The notes: generated by a model not told the origin, from the sequence alone. DNA of 47,011 nucleotides from Moduliflexus sp964602655 (GCA_964602655.1 CAZRSF010000050.1:1-47011); one strand, 5' to 3'. Numbered from the stretch's first letter, positions 8,556 to 17,800 are shown. Program-made: numbers and translations.

Positions 8556-8590
8556 GTGTCAGACACGTCCAACGTGTCTGACACCTGTTT
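8556..8590. terminator. Bidirectional terminator-like hairpin (TGTCAGAC family, copy 2)
   Basis: GTGTCAGACACGT (8556-8568) pairs perfectly with ACGTGTCTGACAC (8572-8584) across a three-base loop. It lies between two convergent genes, rsgA and the SpoIIE-type phosphatase, where it could end both transcripts. Confidence 0.75.
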
Positions 8591-8630
8591 CGTTTTGTGC
8601 CATTACAATCTCAACGGCGTGTGTTATTTG

Positions 8631-10625
8631 TTATTTCACGCGCCGGACCAAGAGCAGCGTCATGTCGTCTTTCCGCTCCTGCTGACACCAGTTCAACACA
8701 TCGCTCAGGATACCGTTGCGCATTGCGAGCAGCGGCTCTTCCGCATGGAGCATGACAATCTCCTGCAAGCCAGCAAGATCGAGCATCGCGCCATCGGGCG
8801 CAAAACTCTCCGTCAATCCATCCGTATAGAGGACTAACACATCGCCAATCTCTAAGGTAAACGAGGCATTGTTGGTCACGCCGGAAATATCGGGAATGAA
8901 ATTCAGAAAGACGCCATCGGTTTTGATGAGTTCAATCGCGCGCGCGGCGCGGCGATACACAATCATGGTCAGATGCGCCCCGGCATGTTCGAACTCTCCG
9001 CTTCCGAGGTATTTCAACGCGGTAAACGTCATGAAATGGTCTTCGCCCAATCGCTGCCGGACGTTGTGATACAAAATGCGGTTGATCGTCGTCACCACTT
9101 CGCTGGGGCGGTGTTGCAAATGCGTCGCTACGGTAGTATGAACCGTTTGCGCCATCAGCATAATCAGTCCCGGCGTCACGCCATGCCCCGACACGTCGCC
9201 GATACCGAGCCAGAGCGTGCCATCGTCATGATGCAGCACGTCATAATAGTCGCCGCCGACTTCCTCAGCGGTCAGCATGGTCGCTTCGATTTCCAGACCG
9301 TCATGTTCCATCTGTTTCGGCAAAATGGCGGTTTGAATGCGCCGCGCCAATTCCATCTCCCGGCGTAAGCGGTCTTGCTCTCCTTTGCGCTTTAAATCTT
9401 CTTTGAGTTCCTGCCCCATCGTATGAAACGCTTCGGATAACCCCTGGAGTTCGTCGCCGGTCGCGACATTCGCCTGAACATCGAAATTGCCGGATTGCAG
9501 TTCTTTCATGGCGGCGGTCAGTTGGTAAATCGGACGCACGATCGCGCCGCTCATTCCGAACGCTTCGATAATCGCGAACACGCTGAATATCAACGTAATG
9601 CCGCCCGCAAGCCATAAAAATCGTCGCCGCTGTATTTCCTCCAACTGGCGCGGATAATGAATCGTCACCGCGCCCACAGGCTGATTGGGCTGCCCGACGA
9701 CGACGCTGCCCTGATAATAGGCATGACCGTCAGTCGCCATCTGACTGAAACGAACCGGCAGGTGCGATGTCTTCGTTTGCGCAAACAGATCAATCCCTTG
9801 CGCCTCTGCCGCAAGCGTTTTCGGCAGTGCTGCAAACGAGGGCAGCGTCCCGACGCTGAACCGCGTTCCGGCAAACAGATTGACCTCTGTGCCGCTCAGT
9901 CTGGCGTAGCGGGAGACATCCTGCTGACGTAAGGCCAATTGGATGACACAGACGCCTAAAACGGCATGTTGATCGATTACCGGGACGCGAAACTCGATGG
10001 CAAGCTGCGATTGGAAGGTGTTCAGCGAGACCTGTATCTGTTCGGGCATGGCATCCTGAAACATGGCCGGCACGTCGTCCGGCAGCCTCGCCGTCGGAAT
10101 CTCCTCCAGGCTTTGAATGAGCGCATACCAGCGATCATTGGGGCGAAATTCGACAAACGTTCCGCCGCGAAGTTCCGCAAGATAGGCGCCGATGACCGGG
10201 GTCTCCGTCTGTTCGCGGTACATGGCGAGCAGGCGTCCGCGCGCGTCATACAAAACGATTTGCGACGCCTCGGTGAGTGCGCTGAATTCATACATGCCCT
10301 GCGTGATCGCATTCAGGTACGTCATCAGCTTTTTGATATACCAGATGGTTGGCGGCTGCGAGGGGGCTTGCTGCTCTTGAAACATGCCGATCATATAGGC
10401 CGGGTTGGCTAATGACGTTTGGATAAAATGGTCGAGTTTCGAGGAAACGGCCTCCGCGCGATTGCCGAGATCATCGAAGACCAGCGTGAATGCCGTCGTG
10501 ATCGCTTGCTGCGACCGTTCCTGCACATCTTTGGTAAACAGGTAAAAGTACGTCAGCGACATCGCCAGCACAATCAGCAACATCAGCAGATAGATTCGAG
10601 TCAGAATTTTGGGTCGTAAACGCAT
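8631..10625 (-). CDS. Membrane sensor PP2C phosphatase (SpoIIE/RsbU type)
   Basis: Signal-dependent Ser/Thr phosphatase, likely acting on a phosphorylated STAS protein in a partner-switching pathway. Order: TM helix about residues 8-28 (LTRIYLLMLLIVLAMSLTYF), a large extracytoplasmic sensor region to about 335, a second TM about 338-360 (FLWLAGGITLIFSVFAII), a HAMP domain (AAMKELQSGNFDV), a linker coil, and the SpoIIE catalytic domain. Metal-binding motifs are intact: EEVGGDYYDV, GDVSGHGVTPGL and LVLYTDGLTES. ATG 10625 is chosen over GTG 10631 because AGAGGTG lies correctly for the ATG. STAS proteins at 25.0 and 26.2 kb are possible but distant partners. Confidence 0.9.
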   Translation of the reverse strand: MRLRPKILTRIYLLMLLIVLAMSLTYFYLFTKDVQERSQQAITTAFTLVFDDLGNRAEAVSSKLDHFIQTSLANPAYMIGMFQEQQAPSQPPTIWYIKKLMTYLNAITQGMYEFSALTEASQIVLYDARGRLLAMYREQTETPVIGAYLAELRGGTFVEFRPNDRWYALIQSLEEIPTARLPDDVPAMFQDAMPEQIQVSLNTFQSQLAIEFRVPVIDQHAVLGVCVIQLALRQQDVSRYARLSGTEVNLFAGTRFSVGTLPSFAALPKTLAAEAQGIDLFAQTKTSHLPVRFSQMATDGHAYYQGSVVVGQPNQPVGAVTIHYPRQLEEIQRRRFLWLAGGITLIFSVFAIIEAFGMSGAIVRPIYQLTAAMKELQSGNFDVQANVATGDELQGLSEAFHTMGQELKEDLKRKGEQDRLRREMELARRIQTAILPKQMEHDGLEIEATMLTAEEVGGDYYDVLHHDDGTLWLGIGDVSGHGVTPGLIMLMAQTVHTTVATHLQHRPSEVVTTINRILYHNVRQRLGEDHFMTFTALKYLGSGEFEHAGAHLTMIVYRRAARAIELIKTDGVFLNFIPDISGVTNNASFTLEIGDVLVLYTDGLTESFAPDGAMLDLAGLQEIVMLHAEEPLLAMRNGILSDVLNWCQQERKDDMTLLLVRRVK

Positions 10626-10734
10626 AATCACCTCTGTTATGTATGCGAGGGTTGGTTAGGGTCAGAGGGTCTTGAACTCTGACAGGGCTGCGTGTGAATT
10701 CAGCATCCGATGAAAGAAAAGGGGCGCGATAAAA

Positions 10735-10763
10735 AATCATTTTAAAAACAACAGGCTTGTCAA
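10735..10763 (-). promoter_or_regulatory. Candidate sigma-70 promoter for the SpoIIE-type gene
   Basis: On the minus strand TTGACA (10763-10758) is followed about 16-17 bases later by an AATGAT-like -10. It lies about 110 bases upstream of the start. The -35 is perfect and the -10 is weak. Confidence 0.35.
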
Positions 10764-10830
10764 GGGTTTTTCTCTGGAAATTTCAGTTCCTAAAGTTTTT
10801 TGATCATCCACCCCCAACCCCTTCCAAGAG

Positions 10831-11172
10831 GGCAGGGCTGTTAAATTCTACAATACGCCATCCGGTCGCCCAGCCATAAATGGCCAGTCTCAAAGCGGAA
10901 GCAGGCTGAAGCCCGCTGAACATCTGAACAGGGCGCTTCAGCGTCCTTAAGCCTTGAGACCGGTCATTTGACTGGGCAGCAGGAGAGAACGTAACAGCCC
11001 TGGGGAGCAGGGTTGTTACGTTCTCACTGCCGCCTGGCGATGAATCGCCAGTCTCGAAGGCGAAGGACGCTGAAGCGCCCTTGAGCGGGCTTCAGCCTGC
11101 TTGAACGTTGAGATCGGCCATTTATGGCTGGGTTGGGCTGGACGGCATATTTTAGAACTTAACAGCCCTGCT
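10831..11172. repeat. 340-bp fold-back element (near full-length palindrome)
   Basis: The left half (10831 to about 11005) and right half (about 11005 to 11172) are imperfect reverse complements along their whole length. Matching blocks from outside in: GCAGGGCTGTTAA with its complement near 11160; CCAGCCATAAATGGCC with 11115-11130; GCAGGCTGAAGCCCGCT with 11084-11101; AGGGCGCTTCAGCGTCCTT with 11063-11081; and GAGAACGTAACA with 11014-11025. No open frame of note lies inside. It would form a very long hairpin if transcribed. It resembles a MITE or two head-to-head repeat units. Confidence 0.85.
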
Positions 11173-11436
11173 GCCTGGGGGGGAAATTATGTGAGGAAGT
11201 GAATATGGAAATTAACATTCGAAATTCTGCTTGGCTTCGGATTTTCCAGCCCGCGTCGTCGGGGTCGAGACGACTGAATCATGAAATCGCATTCATAGCG
11301 AGATGTCTGAAATTGTTTAACATACGGACAACACCTGGATGTGCGGCGCTCTCTTTAAAAATTGAAAACCCGACAGGAAGCCTGTGTGAGCGGGAGGACG
11401 ATTTTTTTGATCATCACCCTGTCAAAAAAATAGACA

Positions 11437-11452
11437 TGGCATGACTCTTGCT
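11437..11452 (+). promoter_or_regulatory. Sigma-54 (RpoN) promoter
   Basis: TGGCATGACTCTTGCT matches the RpoN consensus TGGCAYRNNNNTTGCW exactly, with the GG and GC doublets ten bases apart. Transcription would start about 11463 and run through the MITE, riboswitch and terminator into the PEP-CTERM gene. PEP-CTERM genes in other bacteria are known to be driven by sigma-54 with the PrsK/PrsR pair, which supports the call. Confidence 0.75.
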
Positions 11453-11468
11453 GAAATTCAACGCAGAA

Positions 11469-11560
11469 TAACATTATTCAGTCGTATTGGACTCAGGCTT
11501 CCGAGGTCTCCAAGACCTCGGAAGCCTGAGTCAGGACGCAATGGCAATGAATAGTGTTGT
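11469..11560. mobile_element. MITE-like element, ACAGCATTATTCA family (copy a)
   Basis: Its ends ACATTATTCAGTCG-ATTG and CAATGGCAATGAATAGTGTTGT are degenerate inverted repeats shared with copies at 24891 and 30884. The core is a perfect 20-bp-arm hairpin (11490-11532) with arms starting GACTCAGGCTTCCGAGG. It lies within the leader of the riboswitch-controlled transcript. Confidence 0.7.
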
Positions 11561-11589
11561 ATGATTTACGAAAACCCTGTTAAGGGGTT

Positions 11590-11675
11590 GAACAGAAAAA
11601 GCCAAACCTTTCGCGAGGAAGGGACGGAAAGCCGCGGATCTCATTAGCGAGACAGCCGGGTTGCCTGAAACAACG
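11590..11675 (+). promoter_or_regulatory. GEMM-I class cyclic dinucleotide riboswitch
   Basis: The conserved core is easily read: GCCAAACC, a short CCTT/AAGG stem, GGGACGGAAAGCC, and after a second stem (GATCTC/GAGA) the closing GACAGCCGGGTTGCC. Order and spacing match cyclic-di-GMP-I (GEMM) riboswitches, particularly the Geobacter-type form. The base before CAAACC, which I align by eye to ligand-contacting G20 of Vc2, is C here, so the ligand (c-di-GMP, cGAMP or other) is uncertain. A strong intrinsic terminator about 70 bases downstream is the probable expression platform. Confidence 0.88.
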
Positions 11676-11743
11676 ACGAAGAATCGCTCCTTCCATTTAA
11701 TGGAAGAGGGTGACATTTTACGTCACAGAGGTTTCGGAAAACA

Positions 11744-11780
11744 CGCCGGATGCGCCGCAATGAGCCATCCGGCGTTTTTT
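11744..11780 (+). terminator. Intrinsic terminator of the riboswitch leader
   Basis: CGCCGGATG (11744-11752) pairs with CATCCGGCG (11766-11774), followed by six T residues. It lies between the riboswitch and the coding region. Smaller hairpins (CTTCCATT/AATGGAAG near 11692; GTGAC/GTCAC near 11710) lie in between and could form the switching helices. Confidence 0.85.
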
Positions 11781-11862
11781 ATTGCATGACGCGCTACAGC
11801 GCGTTTATTAAAACAACGTGTAATTACTAATGACAACAAAGCAACGTCAGGAGGTGGTACGT

Positions 11863-11895
11863 ATGCGCATCGCGAGCCGAATCGCGACGAAGTAG
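11863..11895 (+). CDS. Possible 10-residue leader peptide
   Basis: ATG 11863 follows AGGAGGTGG at good spacing and encodes MRIASRIATK before TAG. It sits between the riboswitch terminator and the PEP-CTERM gene. It may be a leader peptide, or merely a decayed start region. Evidence is limited to the strong ribosome-binding site. Confidence 0.3.
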   Translation: MRIASRIATK

Positions 11896-12016
11896 CGGGT
11901 GTACATCAGTCAACGTGAATCGAAAGAGGAGAAGATATTCGGGAAAAGACGTTCCGGCGCGAGCGGAGAGGCGAAAAATTCTCCTCGCCGCCCGGCCTGA
12001 GAAGGTCATCACGCTC

Positions 12017-12937
12017 ATGAAACATCAGCATGCATTACGACGCAACCACGCAAGAATCACCGTCATTGCCGCCGCGCTGCTGCTGGCCGCCTTGTGCGCC
12101 AGCCCGGCGGCCGCATTTCCGTCGCAGTTCCTCAATCCCAACGCCAAAGACGTGGATAAACTGCACGATATGGGGAACTGGTTCAGAAATTACTGGGATG
12201 ATGTTGATTATGACGGTGATTGGGACCCAGATGAACCGGTTGCCGACGCGATTGATCCTACCTGGATAAATCCGATTGAAGGAGGCGATGAAACGTGCTG
12301 GGTGGCTGCCGCCGCAACAATGTTAGGCGCTGCCGGTTATGACAGTGGAAATGCCGATCATATTTATTGGGATATTTTGATGAATATGGGAATACCGTCG
12401 GCTATTGGCGTTGGCGATCCGAATAATCGGTATGGCGTTGATAAATGGATTGTCGGCGGCTGGGTGTATGACGCGCTTGCATGGTATTTGGAGAATCGTC
12501 CTAATCCATTTCTTGAAAGTACGATAACTGCCTATTATAGTGGGAACCCCGCCATTGACGATCTCCCCTGGACATGGGTTGAAAATCCGTTCGAAGTCGC
12601 GGCGGAAGCGTTGGCAAACGGCAAACAGGTGGATATTGATATCTATGGCCCGGACATTTGGCATTCTGTGACATTGCAAGGGTATGACTGGAATGCAAAA
12701 ACGATCCTCGTGACCGATTCGGAACGAGATATCTATGGAGATATTGAGCAGTATTCATTCGATCTGCAAGATACCTCAGGGTGGAATGTTGCGTATGATG
12801 GGTTTGGTAATGTCGAAGTAAACGCCCTGTTTATTTTGGATACCAAAGCCGTGCCGGAGCCTGCGACCTTCGGGTTGGTCGGAATCGGCCTGACGGGAGT
12901 GTTCGTGCTGGTCAGAAAACGCACCCGACAAAAATAG
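12017..12937 (+). CDS. PEP-CTERM-anchored papain-like (C39-like) cysteine peptidase
   Basis: Predicted surface protein of 306 residues. It has a Sec signal peptide (IAAALLLAALCASPAAA, about residues 15-34). The mature region has a Cys in a papain-like helix start (GGDETCWVAAAATMLGAAGY, about residue 95). A His follows in DIWHSVTLQGYDW and an Asp in ILVTDSE, the order of a C39/papain-like triad. The C-terminus is a PEP-CTERM sorting signal: VPEPAT, a hydrophobic helix, then RKRTRQK. Exosortase would remove the tail and place the protein on the surface or in the matrix; no exosortase is in this window. The leader has a sigma-54 promoter, riboswitch and terminator, so expression is tied to cyclic dinucleotide level. 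A GTG at 11915 would extend the frame, but the signal peptide supports ATG 12017. Confidence 0.85.
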   Translation: MKHQHALRRNHARITVIAAALLLAALCASPAAAFPSQFLNPNAKDVDKLHDMGNWFRNYWDDVDYDGDWDPDEPVADAIDPTWINPIEGGDETCWVAAAATMLGAAGYDSGNADHIYWDILMNMGIPSAIGVGDPNNRYGVDKWIVGGWVYDALAWYLENRPNPFLESTITAYYSGNPAIDDLPWTWVENPFEVAAEALANGKQVDIDIYGPDIWHSVTLQGYDWNAKTILVTDSERDIYGDIEQYSFDLQDTSGWNVAYDGFGNVEVNALFILDTKAVPEPATFGLVGIGLTGVFVLVRKRTRQK

Positions 12938-12949
12938 ATTGAGAAGACA

Positions 12950-12982
12950 GCCTGTCAGACACTTTCATCGCGTCTGGCAGGC
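12950..12982 (+). terminator. Hairpin after the PEP-CTERM gene (TGTCAGAC family, copy 3)
   Basis: GCCTGTCAGAC pairs with GTCTGGCAGGC (one mismatch) across an 11-base loop. There is no clear T-run, so termination is uncertain. It belongs to the same family as 3788, 8556 and 28649. Confidence 0.55.
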
Positions 12983-13213
12983 ATACAACAGCGCGATGCC
13001 GCGACGACGATGATAATTCCCACCATTTGAAGCCACGCGAATGATTCTTCGAAGAAAAAACGCCAAAACCAAGACAATGGACATTCATTTCGCTTGACAT
13101 TCTATTGACAGAATCGCAAGAAAAAATTGTTGAAAAAAGAAGGATGTGGAACGAAAACGTTGGCTGTATCACTCATTTTTCTATGTTTAACAACACACTG
13201 GAGGAATCAGATT

Positions 13214-14806
13214 ATGCGTAGGAGAAAATTGCAATCGGCTTGGACAGTATTTTTCTTAACGGCAATGTTCGTAAGCATTGTGGCGTTGCCATGTCTGTCG
13301 GCAACGAAAGATACACTGGTCATTGGATTGCTTGATAATGTGGATTCTTTGGATCCTGCCAAGTCATACGTGACAACCAGTTGGGGGATGATGTCGCAAA
13401 CGTATGAAACGCTCGTCGCGTTAAATAAAGATGATGTAACGCAAGTCGTACCGCAATTGGCAGAAAGCTGGGATATTAGCGCAGATGGTAAGACTTGGAT
13501 TTTTCATCTGCGTAAGGATGCAGCTTTTTCAACAGGCAATCCCGCGAATGCAGATGCAGTTGTCTTTTCTTTACTACGAGTTATAAAGTTAGCGTATGCC
13601 CCTTCGTGGCTAATTTCTCAATTTGGAATTACAGACCAAACAATTTCAAAGATTGATGAGAGTACAGTGCAGATTACTTTAGATAAGGTGTATGCGCCCT
13701 CCTTGTTCCTTTCTTGCTTAACAATTCCAGTCGCGAGTATTATTGATCCATCGGTGATGGAACACGACCAGAATGGAGATATGGGAAGCACTTGGTTGGA
13801 AGAGCATTCTCTTGGATCAAATGCATACGTTTTGAAAGAACGGAAACGCGATACCCCTACCGAATATGTGATGGAAGCCAATCAATATTATCAACAAAGT
13901 ACAAAAACATTTTCTCGCGTTATCGTTAAAGGAATTCAGGATGCTGGAGAACAATTGTCGCTTTTGGAACAAGGCGATATTGATATTGCCTGGAATTTGC
14001 AGCCTTTCCAAACGAAACAAGCTATGCAAAATTCACAGATTGAAATCATGCAAACGCTTGCGCCTCAGATTGATTATCTTGGTATGAATATAACGTATGC
14101 TCCTCTCTCAAAATCTGAAGTACGCGACGCGATTCGATATGCTATTGATTATGATGGACTTATTAAGGGAATCTTACAGGGCGCTGCTCAAAAGATTCAG
14201 ACATTTATACCACAAGGAATTATCGGATATAATCCGACGATTCTCTATAACCGCGATATTGCCAAAGCAAAGCAATTATTAGTTGATGCTGGCTATCCTA
14301 ATGGTTTTGATGTCGAACTGAAATGTTACAATTTTTCACCCTGGATAGAGATTGCAATGAAGGTTAAAAAGGATTTATCAGAGATCGGAGTCAATGTCAC
14401 AATTAATCAGCGGACATCAGAACAATTGATTGCTGAAACCTGGAGTGATAAACGTGATTTTCAAATGGTGTTAATTTTCTGGATGGGCGATTATTTTGAT
14501 CCCGATGCGTTTGCAAAAGGGTTTGCTCATTCAGATAGTGATGGAGAGGATGCAACGATTAAACTGGGTGCTTGGTGGTGTCATTATGTCAATAAAGAAA
14601 CTTCTCAATTAGTTGATCAGGCTGTGTTAGAAGTCGACTCGGAAAAACGTCAAGCCCTATATAACATAGTTACAGATATGATTTTGGATGATGGGCCATT
14701 TGTGATCCTTGACTCTCCGCTTCGAGTATTTGGTATTCGAAAAGAAGTTGCTGAGTTTATTGGAAATCCAGCTATCCTGGCTTCTGATTTTCCATCCATA
14801 AAATGA
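13214..14806 (+). CDS. ABC transporter solute-binding protein, family 5 (peptide/nickel type)
   Basis: 530-residue periplasmic binding protein of the oligopeptide/dipeptide/nickel class. A signal peptide (VFFLTAMFVSIVALPCLSA) is followed by LVIGLLDNVDSLDPAKSY, the typical SBP_5 opening. LAESWDISADGKTWIFHLRKDAAFS and VRDAIRYAIDYDGLIKGIL are family hallmarks. GGAGGAATCAGATT precedes ATG 13214; an in-frame TTG at 13127 lacks this and would bury the signal. No permease or ATPase genes adjoin it, so it is an orphan or uses a distant transporter. Codon use is visibly more AT-rich than in flanking genes, suggesting recent acquisition. The ligand is unknown. Confidence 0.9.
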   Translation: MRRRKLQSAWTVFFLTAMFVSIVALPCLSATKDTLVIGLLDNVDSLDPAKSYVTTSWGMMSQTYETLVALNKDDVTQVVPQLAESWDISADGKTWIFHLRKDAAFSTGNPANADAVVFSLLRVIKLAYAPSWLISQFGITDQTISKIDESTVQITLDKVYAPSLFLSCLTIPVASIIDPSVMEHDQNGDMGSTWLEEHSLGSNAYVLKERKRDTPTEYVMEANQYYQQSTKTFSRVIVKGIQDAGEQLSLLEQGDIDIAWNLQPFQTKQAMQNSQIEIMQTLAPQIDYLGMNITYAPLSKSEVRDAIRYAIDYDGLIKGILQGAAQKIQTFIPQGIIGYNPTILYNRDIAKAKQLLVDAGYPNGFDVELKCYNFSPWIEIAMKVKKDLSEIGVNVTINQRTSEQLIAETWSDKRDFQMVLIFWMGDYFDPDAFAKGFAHSDSDGEDATIKLGAWWCHYVNKETSQLVDQAVLEVDSEKRQALYNIVTDMILDDGPFVILDSPLRVFGIRKEVAEFIGNPAILASDFPSIK

Positions 14807-14828
14807 ATCCTTTTAACCCGGATAATAA

Positions 14829-14864
14829 CCAACGAGATAGCTGCTACATCGGCTATCTCGTTGG
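14829..14864. terminator. Convergent-gene hairpin between SBP and NRPS
   Basis: CCAACGAGATAGC (14829-14841) pairs perfectly with GCTATCTCGTTGG (14852-14864) over a ten-base loop. It lies between two convergent genes and can serve both directions; T-runs are weak. Confidence 0.7.
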
Positions 14865-14890
14865 GATACTGAATGAAAACCATCCCGTTC

Positions 14891-17800
14891 TTATGAAATA
14901 CCGAAGTGTTGTCTGAAAGTCTGAATCATATCTGCGGCAATATTTATATGTTCAAAGTGTAAGCCTGCCCCTTCTATCCCTAAACGATTAAGTTCGTTAT
15001 AGTATGCCAGCAAGCAATTTGTCTCAACAGTATTTCCAAGCGTGGGGTTTAGTTCAGGAAAGCATGCCGCTAAAAGGCCGGCAAAACTACATGCTGGAAT
15101 ATCGTATGGACTGCTTTTAGCGTGAAACCGCGCGATATGATCAGAGGTAATCTGTTGAACAAGAAGAGGCGGCACATATACCTGTTCATCAGGAGGTTCA
15201 GGGAGATGCAACGTATTGCTAACTGTAAAAAGAATATCTTTTTGTTCGCGAATACGAGAGAAAACAGATGGCATTGAAAAGCAACGAGGATTCATCAGCA
15301 ATGTCCCTGGTTTGATTGCTGTTATATCCAACAACTCTGAAATTGAGAGCGTATTGATGAATAGCGTAGCTTCATAAATCTCGGCTGGAATCTCGCCTGA
15401 TTTCAATTCATACACACGTATATTTCCGCGGAAACCGTATTTAGCAACCAATTCATCCTGCAAACAAGCAAGTATTCTTTGGCTCCCAGGCATGTCACAC
15501 AACAAAATTTCTTGCGGATGTGGTAAACATGTCAACAGGAGTTGTAAATTGATTTTTCCGATGCCGTTTATACCCAGAAATGCTATGTGCTCTTGTGCCA
15601 AATTTCGACCACTTGTTTGCAACAGCGTTTGCGTATTAAAGGCATACGATGCGCTAATTGCAGCATATCCGGTAGAAATTTTCGGAAAATCTTGTCGTCC
15701 TTCAAACAATTTGAGAATATCTTGTCCATAGTCCGTTAACAAGGGTAGCAATCCAGTCAACGATACGATACGAGCGCCGAGTGTTTTAGCGATTTCTATC
15801 GTCTCCATGATATTATCGAGCAGAATTTGTTTTTTTTCCAAAAGTTCGAAATCGCATAACGGTAGCATAAAGACAGCAATACGACCCCACGAGGTTTCAG
15901 TGTATTGAAAAAGAGTCGGAAAATGTTGACACCAATCTCGGCTTACTTCCACTGCTGCTAATCCGATATCTTCAAGAAATGGGGTCGTAAAATAATCCAG
16001 GACAACGGCATCACATGGCGGCAATTTGCCCGCCGCATATAACGAGAGCAGCGGGCGGTGCTCAAACGTAAAGAGTTCCGCTGTTGCCTCCGGCTGTTCC
16101 TGTTCGATTGTAGCAGGGTGTTCCGGCGGCTGCGCCTGACAGCAGGACAGCGGGGCGGCGATCTCTTGCGCCGGCAGCGTTTCTAACGCCACCGCAAGTT
16201 TGGCGATGGTCGGATATTGAAACAACAGCCGGACACCCACTGGTTTGCATAACACGCTGGACAGTTTAGCGGCAATCTGAATTGCTAAAAGCGATTGTCC
16301 GCCTAACAGGAAAAAATCGTCGTGGACGCCGACAAACACCATACTGAGCGCGTCGGCCCAGATTTCGGCAATCTGCCGCTCTAACGGCGTACGCGGCGCA
16401 GCAAATGTCTCCGCCTGATGCGTTGCGTTCCGTTCAGGCTCCGGCAGAGCGCGGCGATCCACTTTACCGTTCGGGTTGAGCGGCAGCGCCTCTAAAAATA
16501 CAAATGCTGAGGGGAGCATGTATTCCGGCAATTGTGTTTTGATTAAATCGCGTAATTCATCAATTGCGGCTTGCTGCTCTTGGCGCAAGACAATATATGC
16601 AACCAAACGTTTATTGCCTGACTCATCTTCCTTGTCTATCACAACCACCTGTCGAATTGCCTGATGTTCGCTCAATATCGCCTCGATTTCGCCGAGTTCG
16701 ATCCGAAAACCTCTGATTTTTACCTGATGATCGATGCGACCAAGAAAATCAATTTTCCCATCTGGGGTGTATCGAGCTAAATCTCCGGTCTTATATAATC
16801 GTGGCGAGGTTAATTCATGATAGGGATTCGGCACGAATTTTTGATCTGTCAGTTCGCGATTGTTGATATATCCGATTCCGACGCCTTCGCCAGTAATACA
16901 TAACTCGCCCGGAATACCAATCGGCACAAGTTGATGATGTTGATTGACGATAATGACCCGGGCATTCCAGATCGGCGTGCCAATCGGTACGCTTCTGTCG
17001 AAGAATTCATCAGGGGATTCGATGAGATAGCTTGCGCAGATGTCTGCGCATTCGGTCGGTCCATACGTATTCACTATTTTAGCGTGGCATTGGTCAGATT
17101 CTACCCATTGACGCAAACGCCGCATGACAATCGGTTCTCCTCCTAAAAAGGCGTATCGTAAGGAAGAAATTTCTTGAAAACCATGTGTCGCGCTATAATC
17201 AATAAGAGTCTGAAATGCGCTGGGGGTGCAATTCAGCCAGGAAATTTTTTGTTCCTGAACAAGTTCAACGATGAGAGCAGGATCGTATAGAATGGAGGGA
17301 AAAAGCGAGAGTCTTCCCCCTTTCAGTAAAGGGGCAAAAATATTCTTCTGCGTCAAATCGAAATTAAACGAACTGATCAGCAGAGTGCTATCATTCGCAG
17401 TAATCCCAAAAGCGGTCACAAACCAATGCAGCAGATTCATGAATCCTCGGTGATAGACTCCTGCGCCTTTGGGCTTGCCTGTAGAACCAGACGTATAAAT
17501 TACATAGATCAAATTCTCTGGACTCGCCAAATTAATAGGGTTCGTCGTACTCATCCCAGCAATCGTTTCCCAGTCCGAATCAAGCGAGAAAAGATGGGCG
17601 GTTTGATCGGAGAGGCGCTTGGCAAATTTTTGCTGAGTGAGCAACACTGGAGCTTGAGCATCTTCAAGCATAAAGGTTAAACGTTCTTGAGGATATTCAG
17701 GGTCTAACGGAACGTATGTGCCGCCAGCCTTGAGGACGCCAAAAATCGCGACAATCATGTCCAATGAACGCTGCATAGATATTCCAACCCGTATATCCGG

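Noticed and set aside
10831..11172. CRISPR array or group II intron as explanation of the structured region
   Set aside because: No regularly spaced direct repeats or spacers, no domain V-like end and no reverse transcriptase; the pattern is a single large inverted repeat.
11199..11444. 81-aa frame before the sigma-54 promoter
   Set aside because: No domain, no ribosome-binding site, odd composition; overlaps the likely promoter.
12017..12937. Full PEP-CTERM/exosortase locus
   Set aside because: Only the target protein is present; no exosortase, PrsK/PrsR or EPS genes are found in the window.
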